Under the pieces are notes generated by a model, which did no database searches, was not told the DNA's origin, and worked only from the letters and a program-made list of their open reading frames with translations. Of a stretch of 64,000 nt of DNA, positions 44,577 to 53,244 are shown piece after piece; positions within the stretch are counted from its first letter, which is position 1, and every line of letters begins with the position of its first letter. The DNA comes from Hymenobacter wooponensis. Its GTDB lineage: Bacteria; Bacteroidota; Bacteroidia; Cytophagales; Hymenobacteraceae. Made by a program: the position numbers and the translations under genes. The stretch covers positions 310,001 to 374,000 of the forward strand of contig NZ_SRKZ01000001.1 in NCBI RefSeq assembly GCF_004745865.1. Direction: 5' to 3'.

Positions 44577-45173
44577 ATGCGCGCTTTACTGCTCATTGAT
44601 ATTCAGAACGATTTTTTGCCGGGTGGCTCACTTGCTGTACCTGGTGGTGAGGAGATTCTGCCCCTCGTGAATACCCTCCAGCCGCAGTACGAGCTGGTAG
44701 TAGCTACCCAGGATTGGCACCCCGCTCAGCACCAGAGCTTTGCCAGTCAGCACCAGGGCAGCCAGCCCTTCGAGCAGATTGATTTGCACGGCCTGCCCCA
44801 AACGCTGTGGCCCGACCACTGCGTGCAAGCTACCCCCGGCGCCGAGTTTAGCGCCGACTTGGATCAGCACCGCATCGAGGCCATTTTCCGCAAAGGCACC
44901 ACTCCCGAAATAGACAGCTACAGTGGCTTTTTCGATAACGGCCACCGCAAGAGTACTGGCCTAGCCGACTACCTCCGTGGCCGGGGGGTGCGCGAGGTTC
45001 ATCTGTGTGGCCTAGCAGCTGATTTCTGCGTAAACTTCTCGGCGCTGGATGCGCTGAAAGAAGGATTTGACGTGGTGTTTCTGGAGGATGCTACCCGCGC
45101 TATCTCGGCAGAAGGGTACGCGCAGGCCCGGCAAGAGCTGCAGCGGCGCGGGGCTCAGTTTGCCGGCCGCTAG
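44577..45173 (+). CDS. pncA: Nicotinamidase
   Basis: The 198-residue isochorismatase-fold enzyme hydrolyses nicotinamide to nicotinate in NAD salvage. The catalytic triad is Asp8 (ALLLIDIQNDFLPGG), the Lys in IFRKGTTPEIDSYSGFFDN, and the Cys in GLAADFCVNFSALDAL. The metal-binding DWHPAQHQSF motif identifies PncA within the family. The full normal length is present. It sits directly upstream of the mechanosensitive channel gene on the same strand. Confidence 0.95.
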   Translation: MRALLLIDIQNDFLPGGSLAVPGGEEILPLVNTLQPQYELVVATQDWHPAQHQSFASQHQGSQPFEQIDLHGLPQTLWPDHCVQATPGAEFSADLDQHRIEAIFRKGTTPEIDSYSGFFDNGHRKSTGLADYLRGRGVREVHLCGLAADFCVNFSALDALKEGFDVVFLEDATRAISAEGYAQARQELQRRGAQFAGR

Positions 45174-45260
45174 GCCACTGCAGCCTAACCTTTGCGGGCT
45201 GTTTGGGGTACAGAAGGGTTCTTTTTGTCTTGCGCCGACGCTTTTTCCGACGCCATTCTC

Positions 45261-46364
45261 ATGCTTGAATCCTTCTCTGACCTTCCTGAACAGCTTCGCT
45301 TGTGGCTGCAGCCCCTGGCGGTGATAGTCGGCAGCCTGGTAACCGGTCGTCTGCTCAAATACGCCATTTTCGCCCTGCTCGATGCGTACAACCGACGGGA
45401 GCCAATCCTGCTCACCCAATCGGTAGCACGGCACTTGAGCCATCCCAGCGCCTGGTTTTTTCCGGTGCTCGTGCTCTCCTTCATGCTGCCGCTTACCTAC
45501 CTGGAAGCCCGCCCGCTGGAAGTTATGCGCCGGCTAGTAGAAACCTCTCTGCTCATCACCTTTGCGTGGGGGCTGGTGAAAACCGTGGACGTAATTCAGG
45601 ACCTGGTAGAGGACCACTACCGCCTCGGCGAGGCTGACAACCTGCGAGTGCGCAAGCTGTTTACCCAACTTCAGTTTGTTAAAAAGCTGGTGGTTACGCT
45701 GATCATCTTCGTGGCTACCGCCCTCATTCTGATGAGCTTTGCTACGGTGCGGAAGATTGGCACGGGCCTGCTCACCTCGGCCGGTATCGCCAGCGTTATC
45801 GTAGGTTTTGCGGCGCAGCGTTCTATTAGCAACCTGCTGGCCGGCTTCCAAATTGCCTTCACTCAGCCTCTTCGCCTCGATGACGTGCTAGTGGTGGAAG
45901 GTGAATGGGGCCGGGTAGAGGAAATAACCTTCACGTATGTGGTGCTGCGCATCTGGGACGAGCGCCGCTTGGTGCTACCCCTGAACTACTTTATCGAGAA
46001 GCCCTTTCAGAACTGGACGCGTAGTACCGCTCAGTTATTAGGCACCGTATTTCTGTATACCGATTATACCGTACCAGTAGACGCCATTCGCAAAGAACTG
46101 GAGCGCTACGTGAATGGTCATACTCTCTGGGACCGGCGCGTGTGCGTGTTGCAAGTCACCGACTCGAAGGAGCGCACGCTGGAACTCCGGTGCTTGGTAA
46201 GTGCCGCCAACTCCAGCAATGCCTTCGATCTGCGCTGTGCCGTGCGCGAGCACATGGTCACGTTCATCCAACAGCACCACCCTGAGGCACTCCCCAAAAC
46301 TCGTTCTCTGGTTGAGGCCAAAGATCAACCCTTCACCCTGGTTCCAGAAGATCAAACAAGCTGA
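45261..46364 (+). CDS. Small-conductance mechanosensitive channel (MscS family)
   Basis: The 367-residue inner-membrane channel releases solutes on osmotic downshock. It has four hydrophobic helices in the first ~180 residues. The pore helix (IGTGLLTSAGIASVIVGFAA) leads into the beta domain AQRSISNLLAGFQIAFTQPL, then DDVLVVEGEWGRVEEI and LVLPLNYFIEKPFQNWTR. An alpha-beta cytoplasmic end completes the fold. It is longer than E. coli MscS (286) because of extra N-terminal helices, a common variant. ATG 45261 is preferred; the upstream frame to 45192 overlaps unrelated sequence after pncA. Confidence 0.92.
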   Translation: MLESFSDLPEQLRLWLQPLAVIVGSLVTGRLLKYAIFALLDAYNRREPILLTQSVARHLSHPSAWFFPVLVLSFMLPLTYLEARPLEVMRRLVETSLLITFAWGLVKTVDVIQDLVEDHYRLGEADNLRVRKLFTQLQFVKKLVVTLIIFVATALILMSFATVRKIGTGLLTSAGIASVIVGFAAQRSISNLLAGFQIAFTQPLRLDDVLVVEGEWGRVEEITFTYVVLRIWDERRLVLPLNYFIEKPFQNWTRSTAQLLGTVFLYTDYTVPVDAIRKELERYVNGHTLWDRRVCVLQVTDSKERTLELRCLVSAANSSNAFDLRCAVREHMVTFIQQHHPEALPKTRSLVEAKDQPFTLVPEDQTS

Positions 46365-46472
46365 ACCGTATTAGCTGATCAATTGGACTTTTTACCGTAT
46401 CTTAGCGGGTTCTGAGCAATAACCAATCGGCAATTTGGCCGTTGCTTATTGCGTACTTCTGCTCGCCGCTTC

Positions 46473-47012
46473 ATGATCCAACTAGAATATTTTACCCCCG
46501 CTGATTTCGAACAACTCATCAGCTGGATTGACTCTCCGCACCTACTTATGAACTGGGCTGGCCCCATGTTTAACTTTCCGCTCAACCACGATAAAATGGA
46601 GTGGTACTTACAGGAAAGCAACGAGCTAGGCCAGTCAGATGTGTTCATTTTCAAGGCCATTGATACCAATACTGGTAACACAGTAGGCCACATATCCTTG
46701 GGCGGCATCAGCGAAAAAAACCGCTCAGCTCGCATAAGCCGGGTGTTTATCACTCCAGAAGCTCGTGGCAATGGCTTTGCCCGTCAGATGCTGACGGAGG
46801 TACTACGGTTTGGTTTTGAACAACTCAACCTGCACCGCATCACACTGGGGGTGTACGACTTTAACACGGCCGCCATTGCCGCTTACACCAGGGCTGGTAT
46901 GCAGCGCGAGGGCGTTCTGCGCGATGTACTCAAATACGATGACGAATACTGGAGCCTAGTGGAGATGAGTATGCTTCAGCCGGAGTGGCAGGCCTTGCAT
47001 CAAGTAGCCTAA
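46473..47012 (+). CDS. GNAT-family N-acetyltransferase (RimJ/RimL-like)
   Basis: The 179-residue GNAT protein reads QLEYFTPADFEQLISWI at the start, NTVGHISLGGISEKNRSARI (beta-4) and VFITPEARGNGFARQMLTEV with the acetyl-CoA P-loop. LHRITLGVYDFNTAAIAAYT and RAGMQREGVLRDVLKYDDEY then follow, a pattern typical of RimJ/RimL-type acetyltransferases that modify protein N-termini or small amines. The substrate is unknown. It is followed by a long bidirectional terminator shared with the convergent SPL-like gene. Confidence 0.88.
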   Translation: MIQLEYFTPADFEQLISWIDSPHLLMNWAGPMFNFPLNHDKMEWYLQESNELGQSDVFIFKAIDTNTGNTVGHISLGGISEKNRSARISRVFITPEARGNGFARQMLTEVLRFGFEQLNLHRITLGVYDFNTAAIAAYTRAGMQREGVLRDVLKYDDEYWSLVEMSMLQPEWQALHQVA

Positions 47013-47043
47013 CCGCTTACTCAGCAGTTTGCACTTTTACAAC

Positions 47044-47099
47044 ACAACCAAACAGGCCTAGGTCAGGGGGAGATTCCCGGCCTAGGCCTGTTTGGTTGT
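47044..47099. terminator. Bidirectional terminator between GNAT and SPL-like genes
   Basis: A perfect 19-bp inverted repeat has arm 47044-47062 (ACAACCAAACAGGCCTAGG) pairing with 47081-47099 around an 18-base loop. Both arms end in the CCTAGG word that is over-represented in this genome. Confidence 0.8.
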
Positions 47100-47122
47100 A
47101 GTAGAAAATTAATCGGGAGAAG

Positions 47123-48241
47123 CTATGTCCAGTACTGGATTGGCGCGTTCGGGAAGCGCTTCTGCCATTCCTCGTAGAAGAACTGACGCAGTGTGCGCAT
47201 GTCTTCAGGCTGGTACACAAACTTTACGCCCCCAAACTTATTGCGCTTAACGGCCCGGGTAGCCTCATCAAAGTCTAGCGACGTGTTGGGGTACCACTGC
47301 TGCAGTACGTCGCGAGAGCCCGGCGTGAAGCGGTGCGTGATAAACTCCACGGTCAGGTCGCAGTCGAAGTCCAGAGCAGCAGCCATCCGGTCAAACAGCT
47401 CAGTGTAGTGCTGGCGCCAGTTTGGGATCTGCATAATGGGGGCCAGAACCACGCCTACGGGGTAGCCTCCCCCACCCTGCTCCCGCGGTAAGGCCAACTG
47501 CCGAAGCGCCTGCAAACGGGCATCAATGGAGGCAGTACCACCTTCTAAGCGCCGGGCCACCGGCTCAGCATTCAGGCTAATACGGGCCCGCGTGTGCCCA
47601 TTGTGGGGCAATGCCAGCAAGGAATTGACCTGGTTATACTTGCTCACAAAGCGCAGCTGTGCTCCTTCGCGCGTGCCGAAGTACCGGATGCACTCTGCCA
47701 GACTGCCGGTGAGGTGCTCAATGCCTAACACATCGGTGTAGCAGCTCACCTCAAAGCTAGTGCGGCGGCCGGGCTGCTCATAGGTGGCGGTGTTATCGAG
47801 CAGCTGGGGCAGGTTGGCAAATACACGCACCACCGGTGGCCCCTGCAGGCTACCGGCCAGGTAGCAATACTGGCAGTGGGCCGGGCAGCCCTCAGCTAGG
47901 TTCATTTGCCAGTCGGCGGAAGGAGGCGTGGGCTGCAGGCGCAAGGCACCCGCCGGTGCCTTCACCACGGCCATGGTGTTTTTAGCGTTACGGTATGTTT
48001 CGCGCGCATCCTCACCACGCAGTCCCGTGATGCGGTTGCTTTTCAACACCTCAATCGGCAGACCTTGGGCTGCTACGCGCTCATAAATCTGCTGGCCGAA
48101 GGGCTCATCTAAGGCATCGGGCGTGAAGAGTACCCGCTTGGGTAACCACAACCGCGCGCTGTGCGTGAGCGGCTCGGGTGTAGGCTGCGGTGCAGCGTTT
48201 AGAACGGGTAAATCGAAGAGCTCCAAGGTCTGGTTTGTCAT
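47123..48241 (-). CDS. Spore photoproduct lyase family radical-SAM protein
   Basis: The 372-residue radical-SAM enzyme has its iron-sulphur cluster motif at GCPAHCQYCYL (Cys119, Cys123, Cys126; CX3CX2C). The conserved hydrogen-donor cysteine of spore photoproduct lyase aligns at Cys167 in FEVSCYTDVLGIEHLTGSL (B. subtilis Cys141, same spacing from the cluster). ARISLNAEPVARRLEGGTAS and QIPNWRQHYTELFDRM follow as in the family. Spore lyase reverts the thymine spore photoproduct, but this lineage does not sporulate, so it probably repairs another UV lesion (inference). It stands alone. Confidence 0.87.
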   Translation of the reverse strand: MTNQTLELFDLPVLNAAPQPTPEPLTHSARLWLPKRVLFTPDALDEPFGQQIYERVAAQGLPIEVLKSNRITGLRGEDARETYRNAKNTMAVVKAPAGALRLQPTPPSADWQMNLAEGCPAHCQYCYLAGSLQGPPVVRVFANLPQLLDNTATYEQPGRRTSFEVSCYTDVLGIEHLTGSLAECIRYFGTREGAQLRFVSKYNQVNSLLALPHNGHTRARISLNAEPVARRLEGGTASIDARLQALRQLALPREQGGGGYPVGVVLAPIMQIPNWRQHYTELFDRMAAALDFDCDLTVEFITHRFTPGSRDVLQQWYPNTSLDFDEATRAVKRNKFGGVKFVYQPEDMRTLRQFFYEEWQKRFPNAPIQYWT

Positions 48242-48350
48242 AGCTAGTTATAACACCGACAAGCCCGTTATAGCTCCCGCAGAACAATAATAAGCTAGGC
48301 TTTTCGCCCTGTTTTCTAGCCCCACAACACGATGGAAATTTCCTTTACAA

Positions 48351-48406
48351 CAACACTGGCCTAGCACCGCGAAAGGGTTATTTTCGCTGGTGCTAGGCCA
48401 GTGTTG
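48351..48406 (-). terminator. Terminator of the SDR gene
   Basis: An 18-bp perfect outer stem (CAACACTGGCCTAGCACC, 48351-48368, with its complement 48389-48406) continues after a single bulge into GCGAAA/TTTCGC. It lies 15 bases beyond the SDR stop at 48421 on the minus strand. The arms carry the GGCCTAG word. Confidence 0.75.
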
Positions 48407-48420
48407 CAGCCAAGAGCCGC

Positions 48421-49161
48421 TTACTTATTCATCAACTTAAAGCGAGCATTCAGCTGCTCCCGTGAGGCCAGCCGGGCCTCCTCAGAAGTACCATAGCCTA
48501 CCTCCTCTTCGCCCTGGGCCAACCGCTCCAGCACGGAGTCGGCGAAGGCATCAACGGGCACGCCAAAGGTGTGCAGACCTGCCCCACCTAGGTCGGTATT
48601 GACGGCGGGTGGCACAATCTCCAGCACCTTAATGGGCGTGGTTGACAGCTGATGCCGCAACGAAAGCGTGAAAGAGTGCATGGCGGCCTTAGTGGCACTG
48701 TAAATGGGCGCAAAAGCCGCTGGCGCAAACGACAGACCCGAAGTGACGTTAATAATGGCTGGGTTCTGCTGCTGGCGCAAATGCGGAATCAGAAGCAACG
48801 CCAGGTGCATGGGCGCATCTACGTTGATGGTTAGCTCATTCTGGTAATCGGCCCAGTTCGTGGAGGTATCGGGGGCAGCCAACTGCCACCGGTTCTGAAT
48901 GCCGGCGTTGTTAATGAGCACGTTCAGGTTGGGAAACTCTTGCTGCACCCAGCGCGCCAGGTCCTCCCGTTGCTCAGGGCGGGCTACATCACATACGCGG
49001 GTATGGAGGCCTGGCAGCTGGCGCTGCGCTTCTTCCAGGGCTTCGGCCCGGCGGCCGCACACAATTACTTGGCTGCCTGCTTTCATCAAGCGCTCTGTTA
49101 GGGCTAGGCCTATGCCGGTGGCGCCGCCGGTAATCAGAATGGTGTTGTTTCCAAGATTCAT
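48421..49161 (-). CDS. Short-chain dehydrogenase/reductase (DltE-like)
   Basis: The 246-residue NAD(P)-dependent oxidoreductase has a Rossmann cofactor site ILITGGATGIGLALTERLM and VCGRRAEALEEAQ. The NNAG motif is in LNVLINNAGIQNRWQL, the catalytic Ser in IINVTSGLSF and the YxxxK in APIYSATKAAMHSF. Its ending (EEARLASREQLNARFKLMNK) is like the DltE branch. The substrate is unknown. The gene is divergent from mqo, and a promoter for mqo lies between them. Confidence 0.92.
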   Translation of the reverse strand: MNLGNNTILITGGATGIGLALTERLMKAGSQVIVCGRRAEALEEAQRQLPGLHTRVCDVARPEQREDLARWVQQEFPNLNVLINNAGIQNRWQLAAPDTSTNWADYQNELTINVDAPMHLALLLIPHLRQQQNPAIINVTSGLSFAPAAFAPIYSATKAAMHSFTLSLRHQLSTTPIKVLEIVPPAVNTDLGGAGLHTFGVPVDAFADSVLERLAQGEEEVGYGTSEEARLASREQLNARFKLMNK

Positions 49162-49190
49162 CGATTCAGGAACAAGTTTGAGGGCAGAAA

Positions 49191-49223
49191 TTGTACTGTA
49201 CTACCGGCCCGAACCTACTTTTG
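49191..49223 (+). promoter_or_regulatory. Bacteroidota-type promoter of mqo
   Basis: TTG at 49191-49193 and TACTTTTG at 49216-49223 match the -33 (TTG) and -7 (TAnnTTTG) elements with a 22-base spacer, inside the usual range. The mqo start is 123 bases downstream. Confidence 0.55.
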
Positions 49224-49345
49224 TTGCCGGTCAAAAACCCCGCTAACTCTGAGGGTTGCGCGGTTGAGCTTGATATTCTTTCTAAAACAAAAGCCACCTT
49301 TTCGGACTTTCCCCGTACTTCGTAAGTCCTATTTCTGATCTACGC

Positions 49346-50860
49346 ATGAGTACTACTGATAGCTCCGCCACCCTTTCTGCCGATGTGGTATTGATTGGGG
49401 CTGGCATTATGAGCGCTACTCTGGGCATGATGCTCAAGGAGTTGCAACCTGATCTGACCATTGCCATTTTTGAGCGCCTCGACGTGGCTGCCGCCGAAAG
49501 CTCCGATGCCTGGAACAACGCCGGCACCGGCCACTCCGCTTTCTGCGAGCTGAATTACACGCCCGAGAAGCCCGATGGCCGCATTGATATTTCCAAAGCC
49601 ATTGCCATTGCCGAGCAGTTCGAGCAATCGAAGCAGTTCTGGTCGTTTTTGGTGGAGAAATACCAAGTGACGGGCGTTACGCGCTTCATCAACCATATCC
49701 CCCACCTGAGCTTCGTGTGGGGCGACAAAAACGTGGAATTCTTGCGCAAGCGCCATGCCGCGCTTACGCAGTCGCCGCTGTTCCAGGGCATGGAGTTCAC
49801 CCAAGCCCCCGCTCAGATGGAGCAATGGATGCCTCTGGTGATGGACGGCCGCGACCCCCAGCAGCCCGTAGCCGCCACCCGCATGAACCTGGGCACCGAC
49901 GTAAACTTTGGCGCTCTTACCCGTGGCATGTTCACGCTTCTGCAGCAGAAGCCGGGCGTTTCGTTCTACTTCCACCACGATGTAGATAAGATCAAGCGCA
50001 AGGAAGATGGCCGCTGGGGCATTCGCGCTAAGGACTTGACTACGGGCAACAGCGTGAAGATTCGGGCACCTTTCGTGTTTATTGGCGCGGGTGGTGGCTC
50101 CTTGCCCTTGCTCATCAAATCTGGCATTCCGGAAGGCCAGGGTTTCGGCGGCTTCCCCGTAAGCGGGCAGTGGCTGAAGTGTGTGAACCCCGCCGTTATT
50201 GCCAAGCACCACGCTAAAGTATACGGCAAGGCCTCGGTAGGCTCCCCACCCATGTCGGTGCCGCACTTGGATACCCGCGTTATCAACGGAAAGCAGGAGC
50301 TGCTCTTCGGCCCATATGCAGGCTTCAGCACCAAGTTCCTGAAGCAGGGCTCTTACCTCGATTTGCCGCTGTCGGTGAAGCTGAGCAATATGCGCCCCAT
50401 GATTATTGCCGGCCTCAAGAACATTCCGCTCACCAAGTACCTAATCAACCAGGTGCGGCAGTCGCCGGAAGACCGCATTGCCGCTCTGCGTGAATACCTG
50501 CCCGAGGCAAACCCGAAAGATTGGGAGCTGGAAATTGCGGGTCAGCGCGTGCAGGTCATCAAGAAAGACGCCAAGCAAGGGGGCGTGCTAGAGTTTGGTA
50601 CCGAAGTAGTAGCAGCTTCCGATGGCTCTATTGCGGCCCTGTTGGGTGCTTCGCCAGGCGCTTCTACGGCCGTGAGCATCATGGTAGGCTTGGTGCAGCG
50701 CTGCTTCCCGCAGTACGCCAACACCCCAGAGTGGCAGAACAAAATGCGTGAGATGATTCCGTCGTTCGGCAAGTCGCTGAACGATAACCCACAGCTAGTT
50801 GAAGAGCTGCGAGCCCACACTAGCGAGGTCTTGGGCTTGAACGCAACGGCTGCCGCTTAG
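49346..50860 (+). CDS. mqo: Malate:quinone oxidoreductase
   Basis: The 504-residue peripheral membrane flavoenzyme oxidises malate to oxaloacetate and passes electrons to quinone, serving both the TCA cycle and the respiratory chain. FAD binding is at DVVLIGAGIMSATLGMMLKE and VFIGAGGGSLPLLIKSG. Mqo signatures are DAWNNAGTGHSAFCELNYTP, GGFPVSGQWLKCVNP and ASVGSPPMSVPHLDTRVING. The length matches the family. It lacks GGCCTAG words, unlike its neighbours, which may reflect strong codon selection on a highly expressed gene. A promoter and a terminator bracket it as a single unit. Confidence 0.97.
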   Translation: MSTTDSSATLSADVVLIGAGIMSATLGMMLKELQPDLTIAIFERLDVAAAESSDAWNNAGTGHSAFCELNYTPEKPDGRIDISKAIAIAEQFEQSKQFWSFLVEKYQVTGVTRFINHIPHLSFVWGDKNVEFLRKRHAALTQSPLFQGMEFTQAPAQMEQWMPLVMDGRDPQQPVAATRMNLGTDVNFGALTRGMFTLLQQKPGVSFYFHHDVDKIKRKEDGRWGIRAKDLTTGNSVKIRAPFVFIGAGGGSLPLLIKSGIPEGQGFGGFPVSGQWLKCVNPAVIAKHHAKVYGKASVGSPPMSVPHLDTRVINGKQELLFGPYAGFSTKFLKQGSYLDLPLSVKLSNMRPMIIAGLKNIPLTKYLINQVRQSPEDRIAALREYLPEANPKDWELEIAGQRVQVIKKDAKQGGVLEFGTEVVAASDGSIAALLGASPGASTAVSIMVGLVQRCFPQYANTPEWQNKMREMIPSFGKSLNDNPQLVEELRAHTSEVLGLNATAAA

Positions 50861-50881
50861 CCCTACTTAGTTGCACCCTAC

Positions 50882-50914
50882 AAACCCTGCCTGATGCTGT
50901 ATCAGGCAGGGTTT
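50882..50914. terminator. Terminator between mqo and the CtlX-like gene
   Basis: A perfect 14-bp stem pairs AAACCCTGCCTGAT (50882-50895) with ATCAGGCAGGGTTT (50901-50914) around a 5-base loop, with a T-rich tail on the plus strand and an A-rich head that would serve the minus strand. Confidence 0.85.
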
Positions 50915-50940
50915 ATTGTGTCTGGAGTAGCCTAAGTGGC

Positions 50941-51864
50941 CTACGCCTTCTCGGGCAAGAACACCTCTGCCAGCATACACCGAACGCTGCCACCACCAAT
51001 GGTTTCGATAGTGGGGATGGGCAGCGGCAGCAACTCACAGTAGTGGCCTAGGATGCCTCGCTGAACTGGTCCAAGTGCATCAAAGGCACTCTGCGACATA
51101 GCCAGTAGCTCCTGCCCTTCAGCGGGCTGCAGCGTGAGCATATTTCCAGCAAACTTCGCCACCTGTTCCAGTGAGATAGGAAGTACTTCGTGCCCCGTCT
51201 CCTGTAGAGAGCTTACCACGGTATTCCGCTCTTGCTCATCCCGGAGGCTCTCCAAACATACCACCGCAAACTTTGCCCCCACGCACATCATCACATTTGT
51301 ATGGTAGATAGCATGGCCCTTCTGATCTACTGCGTGAAATGTAATGGGCTGGTAGGCCAGTAAGGTGCATACTTCCGTGAACAATCGGGCGTCGGTGCGG
51401 GGCGATAGAGCAGCGTAGGCCACCCGATGCTGGTGGTCGAAGATTATACTGCCGGTTCCTTCTAGAAAATGACCTGTATGCTCTGCTTCTGAAAAATCCA
51501 CCACTTCTCGCATGGCAAAGGACTGGCCTAGAGCTGCCAGAATATCAGGCCGGCGCTCTAGGCGGCGGTTGGGCGCACACATCGGATAGAGCAGCACACG
51601 GCCGTCGGCATGCATGGTGAGCCAGTTGTTTGGGAAAATGGAGTCCGGAGTATGTGGTTCGAGAGTATCCTCAAACACTACCACCCGCACCCCTTTCGCG
51701 CGCAACGTAGTCACTACATTATCAAACTCAGCCTGCACTTTTTCCTGCATGGCATTCTCACCTAGCCCTTGTACTACCTGCTGAAAGTAGTTTGAAGCCG
51801 CCGTTTCAGGGTTGAAGGAAAACCGCACGGGGCGAACCAAGAATACAGTGGAAGCTGCTTGCAT
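50941..51864 (-). CDS. Citrulline-utilisation hydrolase CtlX-like (amidinotransferase fold)
   Basis: The 307-residue protein belongs to the arginine deiminase/amidinotransferase superfamily. It has TVFLVRPVRFSFNPETAASN, the acidic motif EPHTPDSIFPNNWLTMHADG, TGHFLEGTGSIIFDHQHRVA with conserved Glu and His, and the catalytic Cys near the end in GGGSVRCMLAEVFLPEKA. The order Glu/Asp, His, Cys is that of CtlX and dimethylargininase relatives that act on guanidino or ureido compounds. ATG 51864 begins the conserved part. The substrate is inferred only at family level. It shares a terminator with convergent mqo. Confidence 0.85.
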   Translation of the reverse strand: MQAASTVFLVRPVRFSFNPETAASNYFQQVVQGLGENAMQEKVQAEFDNVVTTLRAKGVRVVVFEDTLEPHTPDSIFPNNWLTMHADGRVLLYPMCAPNRRLERRPDILAALGQSFAMREVVDFSEAEHTGHFLEGTGSIIFDHQHRVAYAALSPRTDARLFTEVCTLLAYQPITFHAVDQKGHAIYHTNVMMCVGAKFAVVCLESLRDEQERNTVVSSLQETGHEVLPISLEQVAKFAGNMLTLQPAEGQELLAMSQSAFDALGPVQRGILGHYCELLPLPIPTIETIGGGSVRCMLAEVFLPEKA

Positions 51865-52006
51865 AGGGGGTAGAGGATGGATATTTGATTTAGTAATGGT
51901 TGCTGCTGCAAAATTGAGAATCTCTTCGTGTACTGACATTCCACGCACTAGTGTTCACGTGCCGTGAAAAGTCGGTAGATTAGACAAATATTATCCCTTT
52001 AATCAT

Positions 52007-52747
52007 ATGGCATCTATGCAACTGCGCCTGTCGCTCTTAGCAAGCCTGGTACTACCGGCCACTTTATGCTACGCTCAGCAACCTCACATTGAACAGGTTG
52101 GGGCCGCAGCTCAGGCCAATTTGCAGGCATTGGTCAATGGCTCTCCTACTGTAGTCCCTAACGGCTCTCGCAACGAAATCCTTGGTTCGCCTTACGCTGA
52201 TGACCGCTGGCTACCGGCTAAGCTCATTATGAGCAACAAAGTACCTCTGGCGCCCGTGCCTCTTAAGTATGATGTACTCAACAAACGTTTACTCATGCGG
52301 TTAGTAGACCGCCCCAAGGACTCTTTACAACTCGATGACCGCCTGTTGGAGCGGTTTATACTGCAGGAGCCAGCCACAGGTCTTACCCCAGCCCGCGAGC
52401 GAGTGTTTCGCCGCTTTACAGAGGCTCCTGTTCCAAGCCAGCGCACACAATTTGTAGAAGTCCTGCAGGAAGGGAAGTACACCTTGCTTAAACAGTACAT
52501 TAAGGTTGTGCACAAGGCTCCCACTGGCGCTTACACTACCGGAAACCGTTTAGATGAAGTGGAAGACAAACCCACCTACTACGTACGGCGGCCTGATGCT
52601 ACAGCCGTGCCCGTGAAGCTCAACCTCAAACAAATGCAGAGTTCTGTACCAGAGCTAGCTGCCGCTTTAAAAGATGCGCCTGGTGCTAAGAATGCTAAAA
52701 CGGAAGCTGAATGGACAGCGGTTTTTCAGAGTTTAAATGCCCGATAG
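52007..52747 (+). CDS. Secreted hypothetical protein
   Basis: The 246-residue product has a signal peptide (LRLSLLASLVLPATLCYAQ) and a globular part with two features: a basic/acidic middle (LLMRLVDRPKDSLQLDDRLL) and an ending LAAALKDAPGAKNAKTEAEW. The middle is strand-rich with RTQFVEVLQEGKYTLLKQYI, KVVHKAP. It could belong to the broad group of Bacteroidota secreted proteins that recognise or anchor components of the envelope, but no named domain can be assigned. It is a single gene with its own strong terminator. A start at the fourth codon (Met) is equally possible. Confidence 0.55.
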   Translation: MASMQLRLSLLASLVLPATLCYAQQPHIEQVGAAAQANLQALVNGSPTVVPNGSRNEILGSPYADDRWLPAKLIMSNKVPLAPVPLKYDVLNKRLLMRLVDRPKDSLQLDDRLLERFILQEPATGLTPARERVFRRFTEAPVPSQRTQFVEVLQEGKYTLLKQYIKVVHKAPTGAYTTGNRLDEVEDKPTYYVRRPDATAVPVKLNLKQMQSSVPELAAALKDAPGAKNAKTEAEWTAVFQSLNAR

Positions 52748-52766
52748 AGCTGGTAACGCTAGTCTC

Positions 52767-52816
52767 GTAAAACAACAAGGGGGTAAGCCAGCTGGCTTAC
52801 CCCCTTGTTGTTTTAC
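52767..52816. terminator. Perfect 50-bp palindrome, bidirectional terminator
   Basis: Arm 52767-52790 (GTAAAACAACAAGGGGGTAA then GCCA) is the exact complement of 52793-52816, with only GC between them. It ends in TTTT on the plus strand and starts AAAA on the minus-strand side, serving the hypothetical gene and the convergent cold-shock gene. Confidence 0.88.
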
Positions 52817-52828
52817 TAAAAGCTGAAA

Positions 52829-53020
52829 CTAAGCGCGACGAACTTTAACGGCGCTCAGGCCCTTACGGCCTTCTTCTACTTCGAACTCAACTTTGTCGTT
52901 CTCACGGATTTCGTCGATCAGGCCCGTGGCGTGAACGAATACGTCTTGGCCAGTAGCGGCATCGTTAATGAAACCAAAGCCTTTGGTTTCATTGAAAAAT
53001 TTTACGGTTCCTGTTGACAT
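52829..53020 (-). CDS. Cold-shock protein (CspA family)
   Basis: The 63-residue single OB-fold RNA chaperone has RNP1 as KGFGFINDAATG and RNP2 as DVFVHATGL. The start TGTVKFFNETKGFGF and ending GRKGLSAVKVRRA are standard. Cold-shock proteins melt RNA structure and are often abundant. The 220-base upstream region has no ORF and may be a long 5' leader, as in E. coli cspA, although no specific structure is visible. It shares a palindromic terminator with the convergent gene upstream in the window. Confidence 0.97.
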   Translation of the reverse strand: MSTGTVKFFNETKGFGFINDAATGQDVFVHATGLIDEIRENDKVEFEVEEGRKGLSAVKVRRA

Positions 53021-53244
53021 GATGCTTTAGGAAAGGATTAAAAGAATAGCAACTGGCAACGGAACTCTACTATTATTCAGCACGCGAATGGATGGTAGTG
53101 ACAGAAGACAATTTGCCTTAAACAGCGTAAACGTACGGCTTTTATTTTACTTGGCTCCTGCCCGTGCAAGCATCAAGCACACTACAGCGGCCTTACTGCG
53201 GGGCGCATTCCGTACTTGGGCTACTACCTACAACGGCAAATACC

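Noticed and set aside
49340..50266. 308-codon open frame antisense to mqo
   Set aside because: It mirrors the third-position GC bias of mqo, has no recognisable domain, and lies wholly within a certain gene.
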